Below, one piece after another: positions 1-5,739 of a DNA stretch of 7,825 nucleotides. The first letter of the stretch is position 1. Every line of letters begins with the position of its first letter. The translations under genes and the position numbers were made by a program. Origin of the DNA: DAOTTX01 sp034437515 (lineage in GTDB: Bacteria; Chloroflexota; Anaerolineae; Aggregatilineales; Phototrophicaceae); NCBI GenBank assembly GCA_034437515.1, contig DAOTTX010000347.1, positions 1-7,825 on the forward strand, read 5' to 3'. Below the pieces are notes generated by a model. That model saw only the letters and a list, made by a program, of their open reading frames with translations, had not been told where the DNA came from and ran no database searches.

Positions 1-93
1 AAAAGCACCCGGTACAGCAAACACCGGCAGTGCTGCGATGAGCAGACCGACTGCCAGCGCAAACAGGGTAAATAAGCGAGTATTACGTAACAT
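1..93 (-). CDS. N-terminus of a secreted protein, function unknown (truncated by window edge)
   Basis: The first 31 codons of a minus-strand gene are present; the rest lies beyond the left edge. The ATG at 93-91 is preceded by a good Shine-Dalgarno AGGAG (plus-strand ctcct at 101-105), seven bases upstream, which fixes the start. The visible peptide begins MLRNTRLFTLFALAVG, a short basic N-region followed by a hydrophobic core, and ends with LPVFA before VPGAF. This is a classic type I signal peptide with likely cleavage after Ala26. There is no lipobox cysteine, so the product should be released or retained by other means. The mature protein is not visible, so no function can be given. The long upstream region carries a cluster of TGTAAACT-type elements and a possible promoter, suggesting that expression is regulated. 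Confidence 0.75.
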   Translation of the reverse strand, partial: MLRNTRLFTLFALAVGLLIAALPVFAVPGAF

Positions 94-122
94 AGATTTT
101 CTCCTAGTATCTTGTCGAATTT

Positions 123-157
123 GTGTCTAACGACACGTCTTTCGTGACCATAGTCAC
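123..157 (-). promoter_or_regulatory. Two tandem short hairpins in the presumed 5' leader of the truncated gene
   Basis: Two perfect 5-bp inverted repeats with 4-base loops lie side by side: GTGTC-taac-GACAC (123-136) and GTGAC-cata-GTCAC (144-157). A third, competing palindrome, CACG-tcttt-CGTG (134-146), overlaps one arm of each. In the minus-strand transcript they would sit 30 to 65 bases before the start codon and could form alternative structures. Role is unknown; the stems are short and could be chance. Confidence 0.25.
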
Positions 158-168
158 TGAGTTAGATA

Positions 169-315
169 ATTGTAAACTTAGTTTCAGATGAGTTTACAAT
201 TAGTTTACATTTTCCGTTTTTTAGTCAAGTTTGCTGAATTTACAATCGTGTTACTGTGCAATAAATACACAAATTGATTTGAATCCGCTAACCGACCGTA
301 AAAAAAGTGTAAACT
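169..315. promoter_or_regulatory. Cluster of five TGTAAACT-type elements (putative operator sites)
   Basis: A 10-base element close to ATTGTAAACT occurs five times. Copies are at 169-178 (exact, plus orientation), 191-200 (exact reverse complement), 202-211 (reverse, one mismatch), 237-246 (reverse, one mismatch) and 306-315 (plus, one mismatch). The first two form a perfect inverted repeat with a 12-base spacer. The first three start 22 and 11 bases apart, close to whole helical turns, which would put them on one face of the DNA. This suits cooperative binding of a transcription factor controlling the minus-strand gene that starts at 93. The regulator family is not identifiable. Confidence 0.5.
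199..228 (-). promoter_or_regulatory. Possible sigma-70-like promoter for the truncated secreted-protein gene
   Basis: Read on the minus strand, TTGACT (228-223) resembles a -35 box (5 of 6). After 18 bases, ACTAAT (204-199) is a weak -10 (4 of 6). The -10 would overlap two of the TGTAAACT-type elements, as expected for repressor control. A competing -10, TACAAT, lies at 174-169. Promoter consensus in this lineage is uncertain, so the assignment is tentative. Confidence 0.25.
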
Positions 316-423
316 GTCGTCACCCACAATACGGCATTATACGCGGATTAAACCAGCCTACTAGCCCCAATCGGATAAATATTTTCTAAATATTTCAGAT
401 AGCAAAGACGTTTCCAGAAGAAT

Positions 424-456
424 AGACGCGACGTACCCTGTCGAGTAGCCGCGTCT
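424..456. repeat. Inverted repeat, 7-bp arms
   Basis: AGACGCG (424-430) and CGCGTCT (450-456) are perfect inverse complements around a 19-base spacer. No T-run follows on either strand, so it is not an obvious terminator. Function is unknown. Confidence 0.35.
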
Positions 457-519
457 TATGCGTGTCAAGTTAAGCCGGTGGTGCTTCAATATGTGGCTAT
501 TCTGACTCCCATCCTCCTA

Positions 520-563
520 AAGTCCCCCTTACCTCTTTAGTTAGTAAGGAGAAAGGGGGACTT
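520..563. repeat. 11-bp perfect inverted repeat (possible dispersed palindromic element)
   Basis: AAGTCCCCCTT (520-530) and AAGGGGGACTT (553-563) are exact inverse complements around 22 bases. Inside, CCTTAC (527-532) and GTAAGG (544-549) can form a competing stem. No U-tract follows on either strand, so a terminator is unlikely. The G/C-run stem resembles REP- or MITE-like intergenic palindromes, but only one copy is in view. Confidence 0.45.
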
Positions 564-623
564 GCACCTACAAAGCCGCAAAATGCACGACCAAAGTCGT
601 ATCGAAGCATTAGTAAGCATGTT

Positions 624-678
624 ACCCTCCCTATCTACGGGGAGGGTGGGCTGACCGCAGGTCAGACCGGGTAGGGTC
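624..678. repeat. GC-rich double hairpin (possible dispersed palindromic element)
   Basis: ACCCTCCC (624-631) pairs with GGGAGGGT (640-647) over an 8-base loop. CTGACC (651-656) then pairs with GGTCAG (660-665) over a 3-base loop. GACC/GGTC (665-668 and 675-678) and AGGGT at 673-677 offer further or alternative pairing. The block lies about 60 bases beyond the stop codon of the minus-strand repeat-protein gene and could fold at its mRNA 3' end, but it lacks a U-tract. It looks like a repeat unit of the kind scattered through intergenic DNA; genome copy number is needed to confirm this. Confidence 0.45.
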
Positions 679-739
679 CAAAAGCCTCAATTGATAGCTA
701 TGCCTGCCGTGCAGCCGCACCCGCTGAATAGGGTGAACG

Positions 740-3337
740 TTAGACTTTGCCGAAAAGTGCGAGTTCGCTCTCAGTCGGTTCGTTGACCGTGCTGCCCTGC
801 CCCGGCCCCCAGGATGAAACACCCCAAGCATAGATGTTGCCGCTCGGCAGCGTCGCGTCGGGGATGACGATCTCACAGGTGCTTGAAGCCATCCGTTGCT
901 GCTGTTGGTCGCCCTCACGCAAGAGAATGATCAGGGCATCATCGAATTCACAGTTAAGTTCTTCGGCGGAGAACCACTGTGTATAGACGGCATCACCTAA
1001 CACAAAGTCCTCGACGACGACCAGATCAAGGTCGGTCGCGTAGACCGTCACGCCGTAGTAAGTCGCGTTTTCCAGCGCCTCCCAGCTAAAGGTGATGTCA
1101 CCGGTGTAGAAAGTCCCGCCGGGGCTGTTGATCGTAGCAGGTTCCAGCGGTGTGGTGACGTTGAATTGCATCCCGCTTGACCACGGGCCGACGCCGCCCG
1201 CACTCGCACCACGCACGCGCCAGGTGTGCGCCCCGGCGATCAAGCTGATTTCCGGGGCGTAGGCACAACTCAACATGCACCGGGTCACCGGTCGGTAAAT
1301 CCACTCATGATGAACAACCGTACCCCCCCGGCGGATTTCGACTTCGTACCAACTGGCGTTCGTCGCTGACTGCCAGGTGAACGCCGGGTAGTTATCCGCG
1401 ATGTCACCAGTCGGTGCGGTCAACGTCGGTGCAGGTGGGATCGCGCCGTTGATCGTAAAGTCCTGTGCGGGGATGATCGGCCCCAGGCCGCCCGGCCCCC
1501 AGGCTTGCAAGGTATAGGTGTAAGTGCCCGGTGCCAGGTTGACCGGCGATTGATAACCACACTCCGGGTCATTGGTTATCTCGTCCACGCTACAACGTCC
1601 AATAAAGCTGAACCATTCATCGAAGACCACGCTGCTATCCGCCCGGCGCACGATGAGGTTAAACCATTGTGCGCCCTCATCAGCAACCCAGGTGAAAACG
1701 GGTTGCGTGTTGCCCTCAACATCAATCATCGTCCGCTGTACGTCTAAGTCACCCGGATCGGTTGAAATCTCCGGTGCGGGGTAGCTGATGTTGTAAGCCT
1801 GCGGTGTACTGTAGGCTGCCAATTCGCCTTCGACCCAGCCGCGTATCTTCCAGGTGTAGTTGCCATTAGTCAGGTAGGGGAACACAATCGCCTGGCAGCC
1901 ATCCCCCGGTTCACACAGTACATATTGACTGTACAAGGCTTCGAAGCCGATATCATCGCCATCGAATTGTGATTCTAGAAGCTGTGGCAAAACAGCCTCA
2001 CGCCATTGGGAAAAGACAACCTCATTCGTCGCGGTGTCTTCGATCACGATTTCATACCAACTGGCACCGATGCCCGCTTCCCACAGAATGACAAGCACGG
2101 CGTTGTTGTTGTTGACGGTAAAAGTCGCTGGCGTCAGGTCGGTGTTCGGGCCGATCTCGAAGGTGTAGAGCGGGTCTTCAGCCCACGGGCTGGGCTGGCT
2201 GGCGCTGTAATGGCGTACACGATAATTGTACTCAACACCGGGGGTTAGCCCTTCCAGCGGTACCGAGCAAAGTGCTGGGATGGAGTCGAATTGACACACC
2301 GGGCTGACTCCGAACACATACCATTGTTGGAAGACGACGTTGGTACCCTGTCTCACCTGCACCTGTACCGCTTCCGGCCTGGGGGTGACCGTTTCGTCCA
2401 GGTTGCGTGTGACTGTATCGAATGCGACCTCACCCTGGCGGAGTGACCGGGAAATTTCGACTAGCGGCGCACCGCCGACCATCAACAGCGGCGTGCTGCC
2501 ACAGGTATATGTCGGCAGCATCGGGTCGGCGTTTTCAATACAGAGAGTCGGCAGCAGCTCGGTTTCGCCGTCGATCTCGATTTCTTCATTGTTCAACATC
2601 CCGACCACCGCGACTTTGGCTTCCGTCGGTGCGGCCCCGTTGACCGTAAACGTAAAGCCTTCGCTCCATGCGGTGTAACCGAATATCACGTCGCTCAAGC
2701 TGTAACCCTGCATCCAGGCGGTGTAATTGCCGTTGTAGAGCATCTTCGGCAGCGGGTCGAGCGTGCAGGTGCCCATGTTACAGGTATCAACGGCGACCCA
2801 CTCGTCCAGCACCTGGCTGTTATCCGCATTGTTTTGCAGGTAGATGCGGTAGTAGGGCACCTCCGACACCGTACTGCCATCTAAGATTTCGGTCACGGTC
2901 AGCGTCGTCACTCCGTTTTCCTCGGTGACGGTGGTCGGGCCGATCGGGTCGGCGGCGAGCAGTGTAAAGTTGGTATCTACCCATGCGCTGACGCTGTCGG
3001 TCACCGCGTTGTAACCCCGGTAACTCCAGGTCAGGTTCTGATCACCGACGCCGGCGCTGTAATCTACCCCATGATTGACGTAGCATGCGGTCAAATTGCA
3101 GACCTGGGCGGCTTCGTACCACTGCTGATGTTTGACCTGACCGTTGTTGACGATACGGACTTCGTACCAGGTCACATCCGTATCCGGGTCAAAGATGAGC
3201 GGGGCATTGTTGAAAACAGTGTCACCCGTCGGGAAAACCGGCGACATGGCATCAACCGGTTGGTGCTGTAAGAAAACCAGCGCGATGGCGCAGAGACACG
3301 CCGCGAAACCCATAACGAAACGTTTCAAAATATACAT
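740..3337 (-). CDS. Secreted protein of about seven Cys-paired fibronectin-III-like repeats
   Basis: An 865-residue exported protein. Residues 1-30 (MYILKRF basic start, hydrophobic core, VDA before MSP) form a type I signal peptide. The rest is about seven beta-sandwich-like repeats near residues 31-130, 131-232, 233-395, 396-520, 521-630, 631-730 and 731-845. Each has a W/YY-x-I/V strand (WYEVRI 57, YYRIYL 162, WYEIVI 427, WFNLIV 558, WYEVEI 663, YYGVTV 760), then a Q/E-W strand (QQW, DEW, SQW, HEW, TQW), a cysteine pair, and usually a G-x-Y-x-W strand. The cysteine pairs are 80/85, 186/191, 348/357, 475/481, 582/593, 687/691 and 796/821; 266/279 lie in an insert in repeat 3. No catalytic motif, LPXTG or C-terminal membrane anchor is visible. 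The fold call is by pattern. A cell-surface or extracellular binding or structural role is inferred. The ATG at 3337 is preceded by GGAAG/GAAAG, and a TATAAT box lies about 57 bases upstream. Confidence 0.85.
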   Translation of the reverse strand: MYILKRFVMGFAACLCAIALVFLQHQPVDAMSPVFPTGDTVFNNAPLIFDPDTDVTWYEVRIVNNGQVKHQQWYEAAQVCNLTACYVNHGVDYSAGVGDQNLTWSYRGYNAVTDSVSAWVDTNFTLLAADPIGPTTVTEENGVTTLTVTEILDGSTVSEVPYYRIYLQNNADNSQVLDEWVAVDTCNMGTCTLDPLPKMLYNGNYTAWMQGYSLSDVIFGYTAWSEGFTFTVNGAAPTEAKVAVVGMLNNEEIEIDGETELLPTLCIENADPMLPTYTCGSTPLLMVGGAPLVEISRSLRQGEVAFDTVTRNLDETVTPRPEAVQVQVRQGTNVVFQQWYVFGVSPVCQFDSIPALCSVPLEGLTPGVEYNYRVRHYSASQPSPWAEDPLYTFEIGPNTDLTPATFTVNNNNAVLVILWEAGIGASWYEIVIEDTATNEVVFSQWREAVLPQLLESQFDGDDIGFEALYSQYVLCEPGDGCQAIVFPYLTNGNYTWKIRGWVEGELAAYSTPQAYNISYPAPEISTDPGDLDVQRTMIDVEGNTQPVFTWVADEGAQWFNLIVRRADSSVVFDEWFSFIGRCSVDEITNDPECGYQSPVNLAPGTYTYTLQAWGPGGLGPIIPAQDFTINGAIPPAPTLTAPTGDIADNYPAFTWQSATNASWYEVEIRRGGTVVHHEWIYRPVTRCMLSCAYAPEISLIAGAHTWRVRGASAGGVGPWSSGMQFNVTTPLEPATINSPGGTFYTGDITFSWEALENATYYGVTVYATDLDLVVVEDFVLGDAVYTQWFSAEELNCEFDDALIILLREGDQQQQRMASSTCEIVIPDATLPSGNIYAWGVSSWGPGQGSTVNEPTESELALFGKV

Positions 3338-3393
3338 TTGTCTTTCTTCCCAGCTTATGTGTGCAGATCAAGGCAGTAATGCCTCTCGACTTC

Positions 3394-3399
3394 ATTATA
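3394..3399 (-). promoter_or_regulatory. Consensus -10 box upstream of the repeat-protein gene
   Basis: The plus-strand attata at 3394-3399 reads TATAAT on the minus strand, a perfect -10 hexamer 57 bases before the start codon of the 865-residue protein. No good -35 hexamer is seen 16-18 bases upstream, so either an activator or a divergent consensus would be needed. Confidence 0.4.
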
Positions 3400-3406
3400 T
3401 GAAAAA

Positions 3407-3437
3407 TTGATGAACGGTTGGCATAAAAAGTTATAAA
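3407..3437 (+). promoter_or_regulatory. Possible promoter for the STAS-like protein gene
   Basis: TTGATG (3407-3412) and TATAAA (3432-3437) resemble -35 and -10 boxes, but the 19-base spacer is longer than optimal. They lie in the AT-rich divergent region about 100 bases before the ATG at 3537. A second weak candidate -35, TTGAAT at 3477-3482, has no matching -10. Confidence 0.25.
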
Positions 3438-3536
3438 AATGTCATATCACGCCCTTCACCGATTTCTCACGGGGGGTTGAATTACCCATAAGGATGAAAA
3501 GTTACGCTAGATCAAACAAGATTAGAGGAACTTGAC

Positions 3537-3956
3537 ATGGCAATTGAACTTTATTGGGATGACGACGAACAAACCGTGATGCTCTGCCACTTCCCCAAAA
3601 CCTGGACGTGGGACGAGATGTTTGAGACCCTACATACCATCAAACAGGTGACCGACCAGCGTGATTACGAGATCGGCGCGATTGTGAACGTCAGCCGGGG
3701 GATTACCGTACCCGGTGGGTCAATTTTCAGTGCGCAAACCCGCGAGAAAGCCAGGCGAATGCTGGCGATGAGCGCGGACGGCAAAGGGCCGATTGCGATC
3801 ATCGGCGCTAATGGGATGCTCCGCACGGTGGCGAAGGGCTTTAACATGCTGGACAAATCCGCGATGGACGATGTGTATTTCGTCGATGACATTGACGAAG
3901 CACGCAAAATTATGGCACGTCGCCTCGATCAATCTGTCAGCGAGGAAACGGCTTAG
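3537..3956 (+). CDS. Small STAS/SpoIIAA-like cytoplasmic protein, function unknown
   Basis: A 139-residue soluble protein with no signal peptide or membrane segment. The ATG at 3537 follows AGAGGA (3524-3529) by seven bases, a good ribosome site. Predicted elements alternate: strands IELYWD (3-8) and TVMLCHF (13-19), a helix from WDEMFETLHTIKQV (25-38), strand EIGAIVNVS (45-53), a helix at about 62-79, strand PIAIIGA (85-91), a helix at about 95-107, strand VYFVDD (113-118) and a last helix DEARKIMARRL (120-130). This order suits a STAS/SpoIIAA-like fold, and the W-x-W-D-E motif after the second strand resembles small proteins I associate with Chloroflexota. No catalytic residues are evident. 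The acidic terminus QSVSEETA is probably disordered. It appears monocistronic: divergent from the repeat protein and followed by hairpins. A regulatory or protein-binding role is a guess from the fold. Confidence 0.8.
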   Translation: MAIELYWDDDEQTVMLCHFPKTWTWDEMFETLHTIKQVTDQRDYEIGAIVNVSRGITVPGGSIFSAQTREKARRMLAMSADGKGPIAIIGANGMLRTVAKGFNMLDKSAMDDVYFVDDIDEARKIMARRLDQSVSEETA

Positions 3957-3982
3957 AATTAAATTAAAATTGTTTTCTCAAT

Positions 3983-3988
3983 TATAAT
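3983..3988 (+). promoter_or_regulatory. Consensus -10 box in the gap after the STAS-like gene
   Basis: TATAAT at 3983-3988 sits 27 bases after the stop codon of the STAS-like gene, within very AT-rich DNA. A weak -35 (TTAAAT, 3959-3964, 18-base spacer) is the best partner. Initiation here would give a short transcript across the hairpins at 4034-4068 and 4081-4108. The match may simply reflect base composition. Confidence 0.25.
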
Positions 3989-4033
3989 AACCCAAAAATT
4001 ATGCTTTAATTGATGCAGGGCACTTTACTTATA

Positions 4034-4068
4034 GCGGAGAAGGTTGTTTTCCCCCCAACCTTCTCCGC
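4034..4068. other. Strong 13-bp perfect hairpin without U-tract
   Basis: GCGGAGAAGGTTG (4034-4046) pairs exactly with CAACCTTCTCCGC (4056-4068) around the loop TTTTCCCCC. It is the strongest stem in the window. It is followed on the plus strand by an A-rich rather than T-rich stretch, so it is not a simple intrinsic terminator. It could stabilise an mRNA 3' end or be the body of a small RNA, with the terminator just downstream. Confidence 0.55.
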
Positions 4069-4077
4069 ACAACAAAT

Positions 4078-4120
4078 AAAAAAGGACGTGATGACCGTCA
4101 TGTCCTTTCTTCGTTTATAG
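4078..4120. terminator. Probable bidirectional intrinsic terminator
   Basis: AAAGGAC (4081-4087) pairs with GTCCTTT (4102-4108). Pairing continues inward through a G-U wobble and TGA/TCA to a loop around GACC (4093-4096). An A-run lies on the left (4078-4083) and a T-rich stretch on the right (TTTCTTCGTTT). On the plus strand it would end transcription from the STAS-like gene or an upstream small RNA. On the minus strand the stem is followed by TTTTTTATTTG, an even better U-tract, although no minus-strand gene is seen to its right. Confidence 0.6.
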
Positions 4121-4443
4121 TCTCCATTCAGCTTGTCGTGAGTTTATGCGCGGCAGACGGCAGAATATCGTCCTGTGCCTGTCAAGTTACTGCTTCTACC
4201 GGTATCAGTGGGAATAGGATTTGACATCGCCCTCACTCTAAATCCTTCTAACTTTCTCTCAGCGTAGCGGTAGGCAGTGCGCCAAGATATGGCGCGGGGC
4301 CGAGGGATAGGGGCAAAAGGCCATTCCACCAAAAACGTTAAAACCAGGAAAATCATGGTAAGGTGAACGAATACTTTGCGAAATCCACGCAGATTAATTA
4401 CACTCTTTACTAGCATGATCAATATTTTGTAGGAGACTCTTTT
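4121..4443. other. Upstream region of the importer operon, no gene seen
   Basis: About 320 bases with no supported gene. It contains a small hairpin, GCGCCA-agata-TGGCGC (4279-4295), followed by a purine-rich GGGGCCGAGGGATAGGGG stretch, and then AT-rich DNA leading into the importer promoter zone. The open minus-strand frame here lacks a ribosome site. No riboswitch class could be recognised by eye. Confidence 0.4.
4376..4404 (+). promoter_or_regulatory. Possible promoter of the importer operon
   Basis: TTGCGA (4376-4381) and TACACT (4399-4404) are separated by exactly 17 bases, and each matches the sigma-70 consensus at 4 of 6 positions. They lie 40 bases before the ATG at 4444. The ribosome site AGGAG (4431-4435) follows at the right distance. 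This is the best-placed promoter-like pair, but it is weak. Confidence 0.3.
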
Positions 4444-5700
4444 ATGAAAAAATTCACAACAACACTGTTCTTAATCTTCGCACTTGTCATCACATCCGGC
4501 GTGGTCGTCGCGCAGGATGAAGAAACCGAGCTACCCCCGCTCGGTGCCTGGGAAGAATGCGCCGCCCCGGAGAGCCTGCCGGAAGTGGTGACCATCGGCG
4601 CGATCTTTGGTCTTTCGGAAGGCGTGTCTGTATACGGCATCCCACAGCGCCAATCGGTTGAACTGGCCGTTGCGGAGATGAACGAGAACGGCTACTTCGG
4701 TGAAGGTACTACCCTGGAAGTCATCTTTGAAGACTCACAGGGCAATGCGGAACAGGCCATCGCCGCGATGACCAAGCTGGTCGAGGAAGATCAGGTCGCG
4801 GCGGTGCTGGGGCCGACACTTTCTACGGAAGCTTTCTCCGCTGATCCCATCGCGCAGGAGAACGGCGTGCCGGTCATGGGGGTGAGCAACACCGCCATCG
4901 GCATTACCGACATGGGCAACTTCGTCTTCCGTAACAGCTTGCCGGAATCCGCTGTGATCCCCGGTACGATCGAACAGGCCGTCGCCGCGTTTGACATTGA
5001 TACCGTCGGCATTATGTATGGCGACGATGACGACTTCACCATCAGCGGCTACGACGTGTTCCTTGATGCGCTGGAAGAAAACAACATAGAGATCGTCGCT
5101 ACGGAAACTTTCGCCATCGGTGACCTGGACTACAGCGCCCAGTTGACCAACATCATCGGTGAGGACATCGACGCCTTAGTGCTTTCCTCATTGGCAGACG
5201 AAGCGGTGCAGATCATCAATCAGGCGCGTGAGCTCGGCTTCGAGGGCACCATCATCGGCGGTAACGGCCTCAACTCCCCCACCGTGATCGATGGCACGGG
5301 TGAAAACTCCGAGGGTGTTATCGTCGGCTCGGCGTGGAACATCGGCGACCCCGACCCGACGCCCAGCAGCGTGGCCTTCCAGGAAGCGTTCGAGGAAGCC
5401 TACGACAACCAGCCCGATCAGTTCTCTGCACAGGCGTATACCGGTGCCTGGCTGATGGGCACGGCGATCCGCTGTGCGGACTCCGCTGACCCGGCAGCCA
5501 TCCGTGATGCGCTGGCGGAAATCGAGGACTTCGATAGTCCGTTGGGCGCGTTCAGCTTCTCCGAAGATCGTAACCCGATCCATGATCCGGTCGCGCAGAT
5601 CGTCCAGGATGGCGCGTTCGTGCCGCTGGCCTCGGTCGTTGAAATGGACGACGAAGCCATGATGGAACCGGAAACGACAGAAGAGGCCGACGAGGGCTAG
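4444..5700 (+). CDS. livK: Branched-chain amino acid-type ABC importer, substrate-binding protein
   Basis: A 418-residue extracytoplasmic solute receptor of the LivJ/LivK (Peripla_BP_6, type I periplasmic-binding) family. Residues 1-23 are a signal peptide (MKKFTT basic start, hydrophobic core, VVA before QDEE). There is no lipobox cysteine, so it is predicted to be secreted rather than lipid-anchored. Family features follow: VVTIGAIFGLSEG (48-60), GIPQRQSVELAVAEMNENG (65-83), the lobe-1 ligand loop GPTLS (123-127), PVMGVSNTA (143-151), FRNSLPES (162-169), and the lobe-2 segments VGIMYGDDD (188-196) and ALVLSSLADEA (244-254). Cys39 and Cys344 are the only cysteines. The acidic tail, from about residue 400, is probably disordered. 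The ATG at 4444 follows AGGAG by eight bases. LivH- and LivM-like permeases follow. The family also carries amides, urea and other solutes, so the substrate is not certain and the symbol marks homology only. Confidence 0.9.
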   Translation: MKKFTTTLFLIFALVITSGVVVAQDEETELPPLGAWEECAAPESLPEVVTIGAIFGLSEGVSVYGIPQRQSVELAVAEMNENGYFGEGTTLEVIFEDSQGNAEQAIAAMTKLVEEDQVAAVLGPTLSTEAFSADPIAQENGVPVMGVSNTAIGITDMGNFVFRNSLPESAVIPGTIEQAVAAFDIDTVGIMYGDDDDFTISGYDVFLDALEENNIEIVATETFAIGDLDYSAQLTNIIGEDIDALVLSSLADEAVQIINQARELGFEGTIIGGNGLNSPTVIDGTGENSEGVIVGSAWNIGDPDPTPSSVAFQEAFEEAYDNQPDQFSAQAYTGAWLMGTAIRCADSADPAAIRDALAEIEDFDSPLGAFSFSEDRNPIHDPVAQIVQDGAFVPLASVVEMDDEAMMEPETTEEADEG

Positions 5701-5739
5701 CCACAAACCCTCATCGAAACCAGATAAACAGAACTGTAA

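Larger units (their letters stand above)
94..739. other. Gene-free intergenic region with repeats and putative operators
   Basis: This 646-base stretch separates the truncated secreted-protein gene from the 3' end of the large repeat-protein gene; both are on the minus strand. I find no convincing ORF, tRNA or rRNA in it. From left to right it holds a structured leader (about 120-160), the TGTAAACT element cluster (169-315), an AT-rich patch with two AAATATTT octamers (377-384 and 388-395), an inverted repeat with 7-bp arms (424-456), an 11-bp inverted repeat (520-563) and a GC-rich double hairpin (624-665). No standard hairpin-plus-U-tract terminator is evident after the repeat-protein gene that ends at 740. 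Confidence 0.7.

Noticed and set aside
377..395. Two AAATATTT octamers as a possible replication or binding-site array
   Set aside because: There are only two copies, in very AT-rich DNA, with no DnaA-box cluster or other origin features.
631..918. 95-residue minus-strand open frame overlapping the end of the repeat-protein gene
   Set aside because: It overlaps the true frame and the GC-rich palindrome at 624-678. The translation is low-complexity, Arg/Ser-rich and has no recognisable features.
2340..2678. 112-residue plus-strand open frame inside the repeat-protein gene
   Set aside because: It is a complementary shadow of a confirmed coding frame with repeats and signal peptide; it is Ser/Thr/Val-rich with no start-site support.
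4144..4422. 92-residue minus-strand open frame with a hydrophobic stretch, ending just before a terminator-like stem
   Set aside because: It begins at TTG, or ATG at 4416, with no ribosome site; the purine-rich site there belongs to the plus-strand gene. The composition, rich in Arg and lacking domain features, is not convincing. It is noted because the minus-strand terminator leaves a small possibility.
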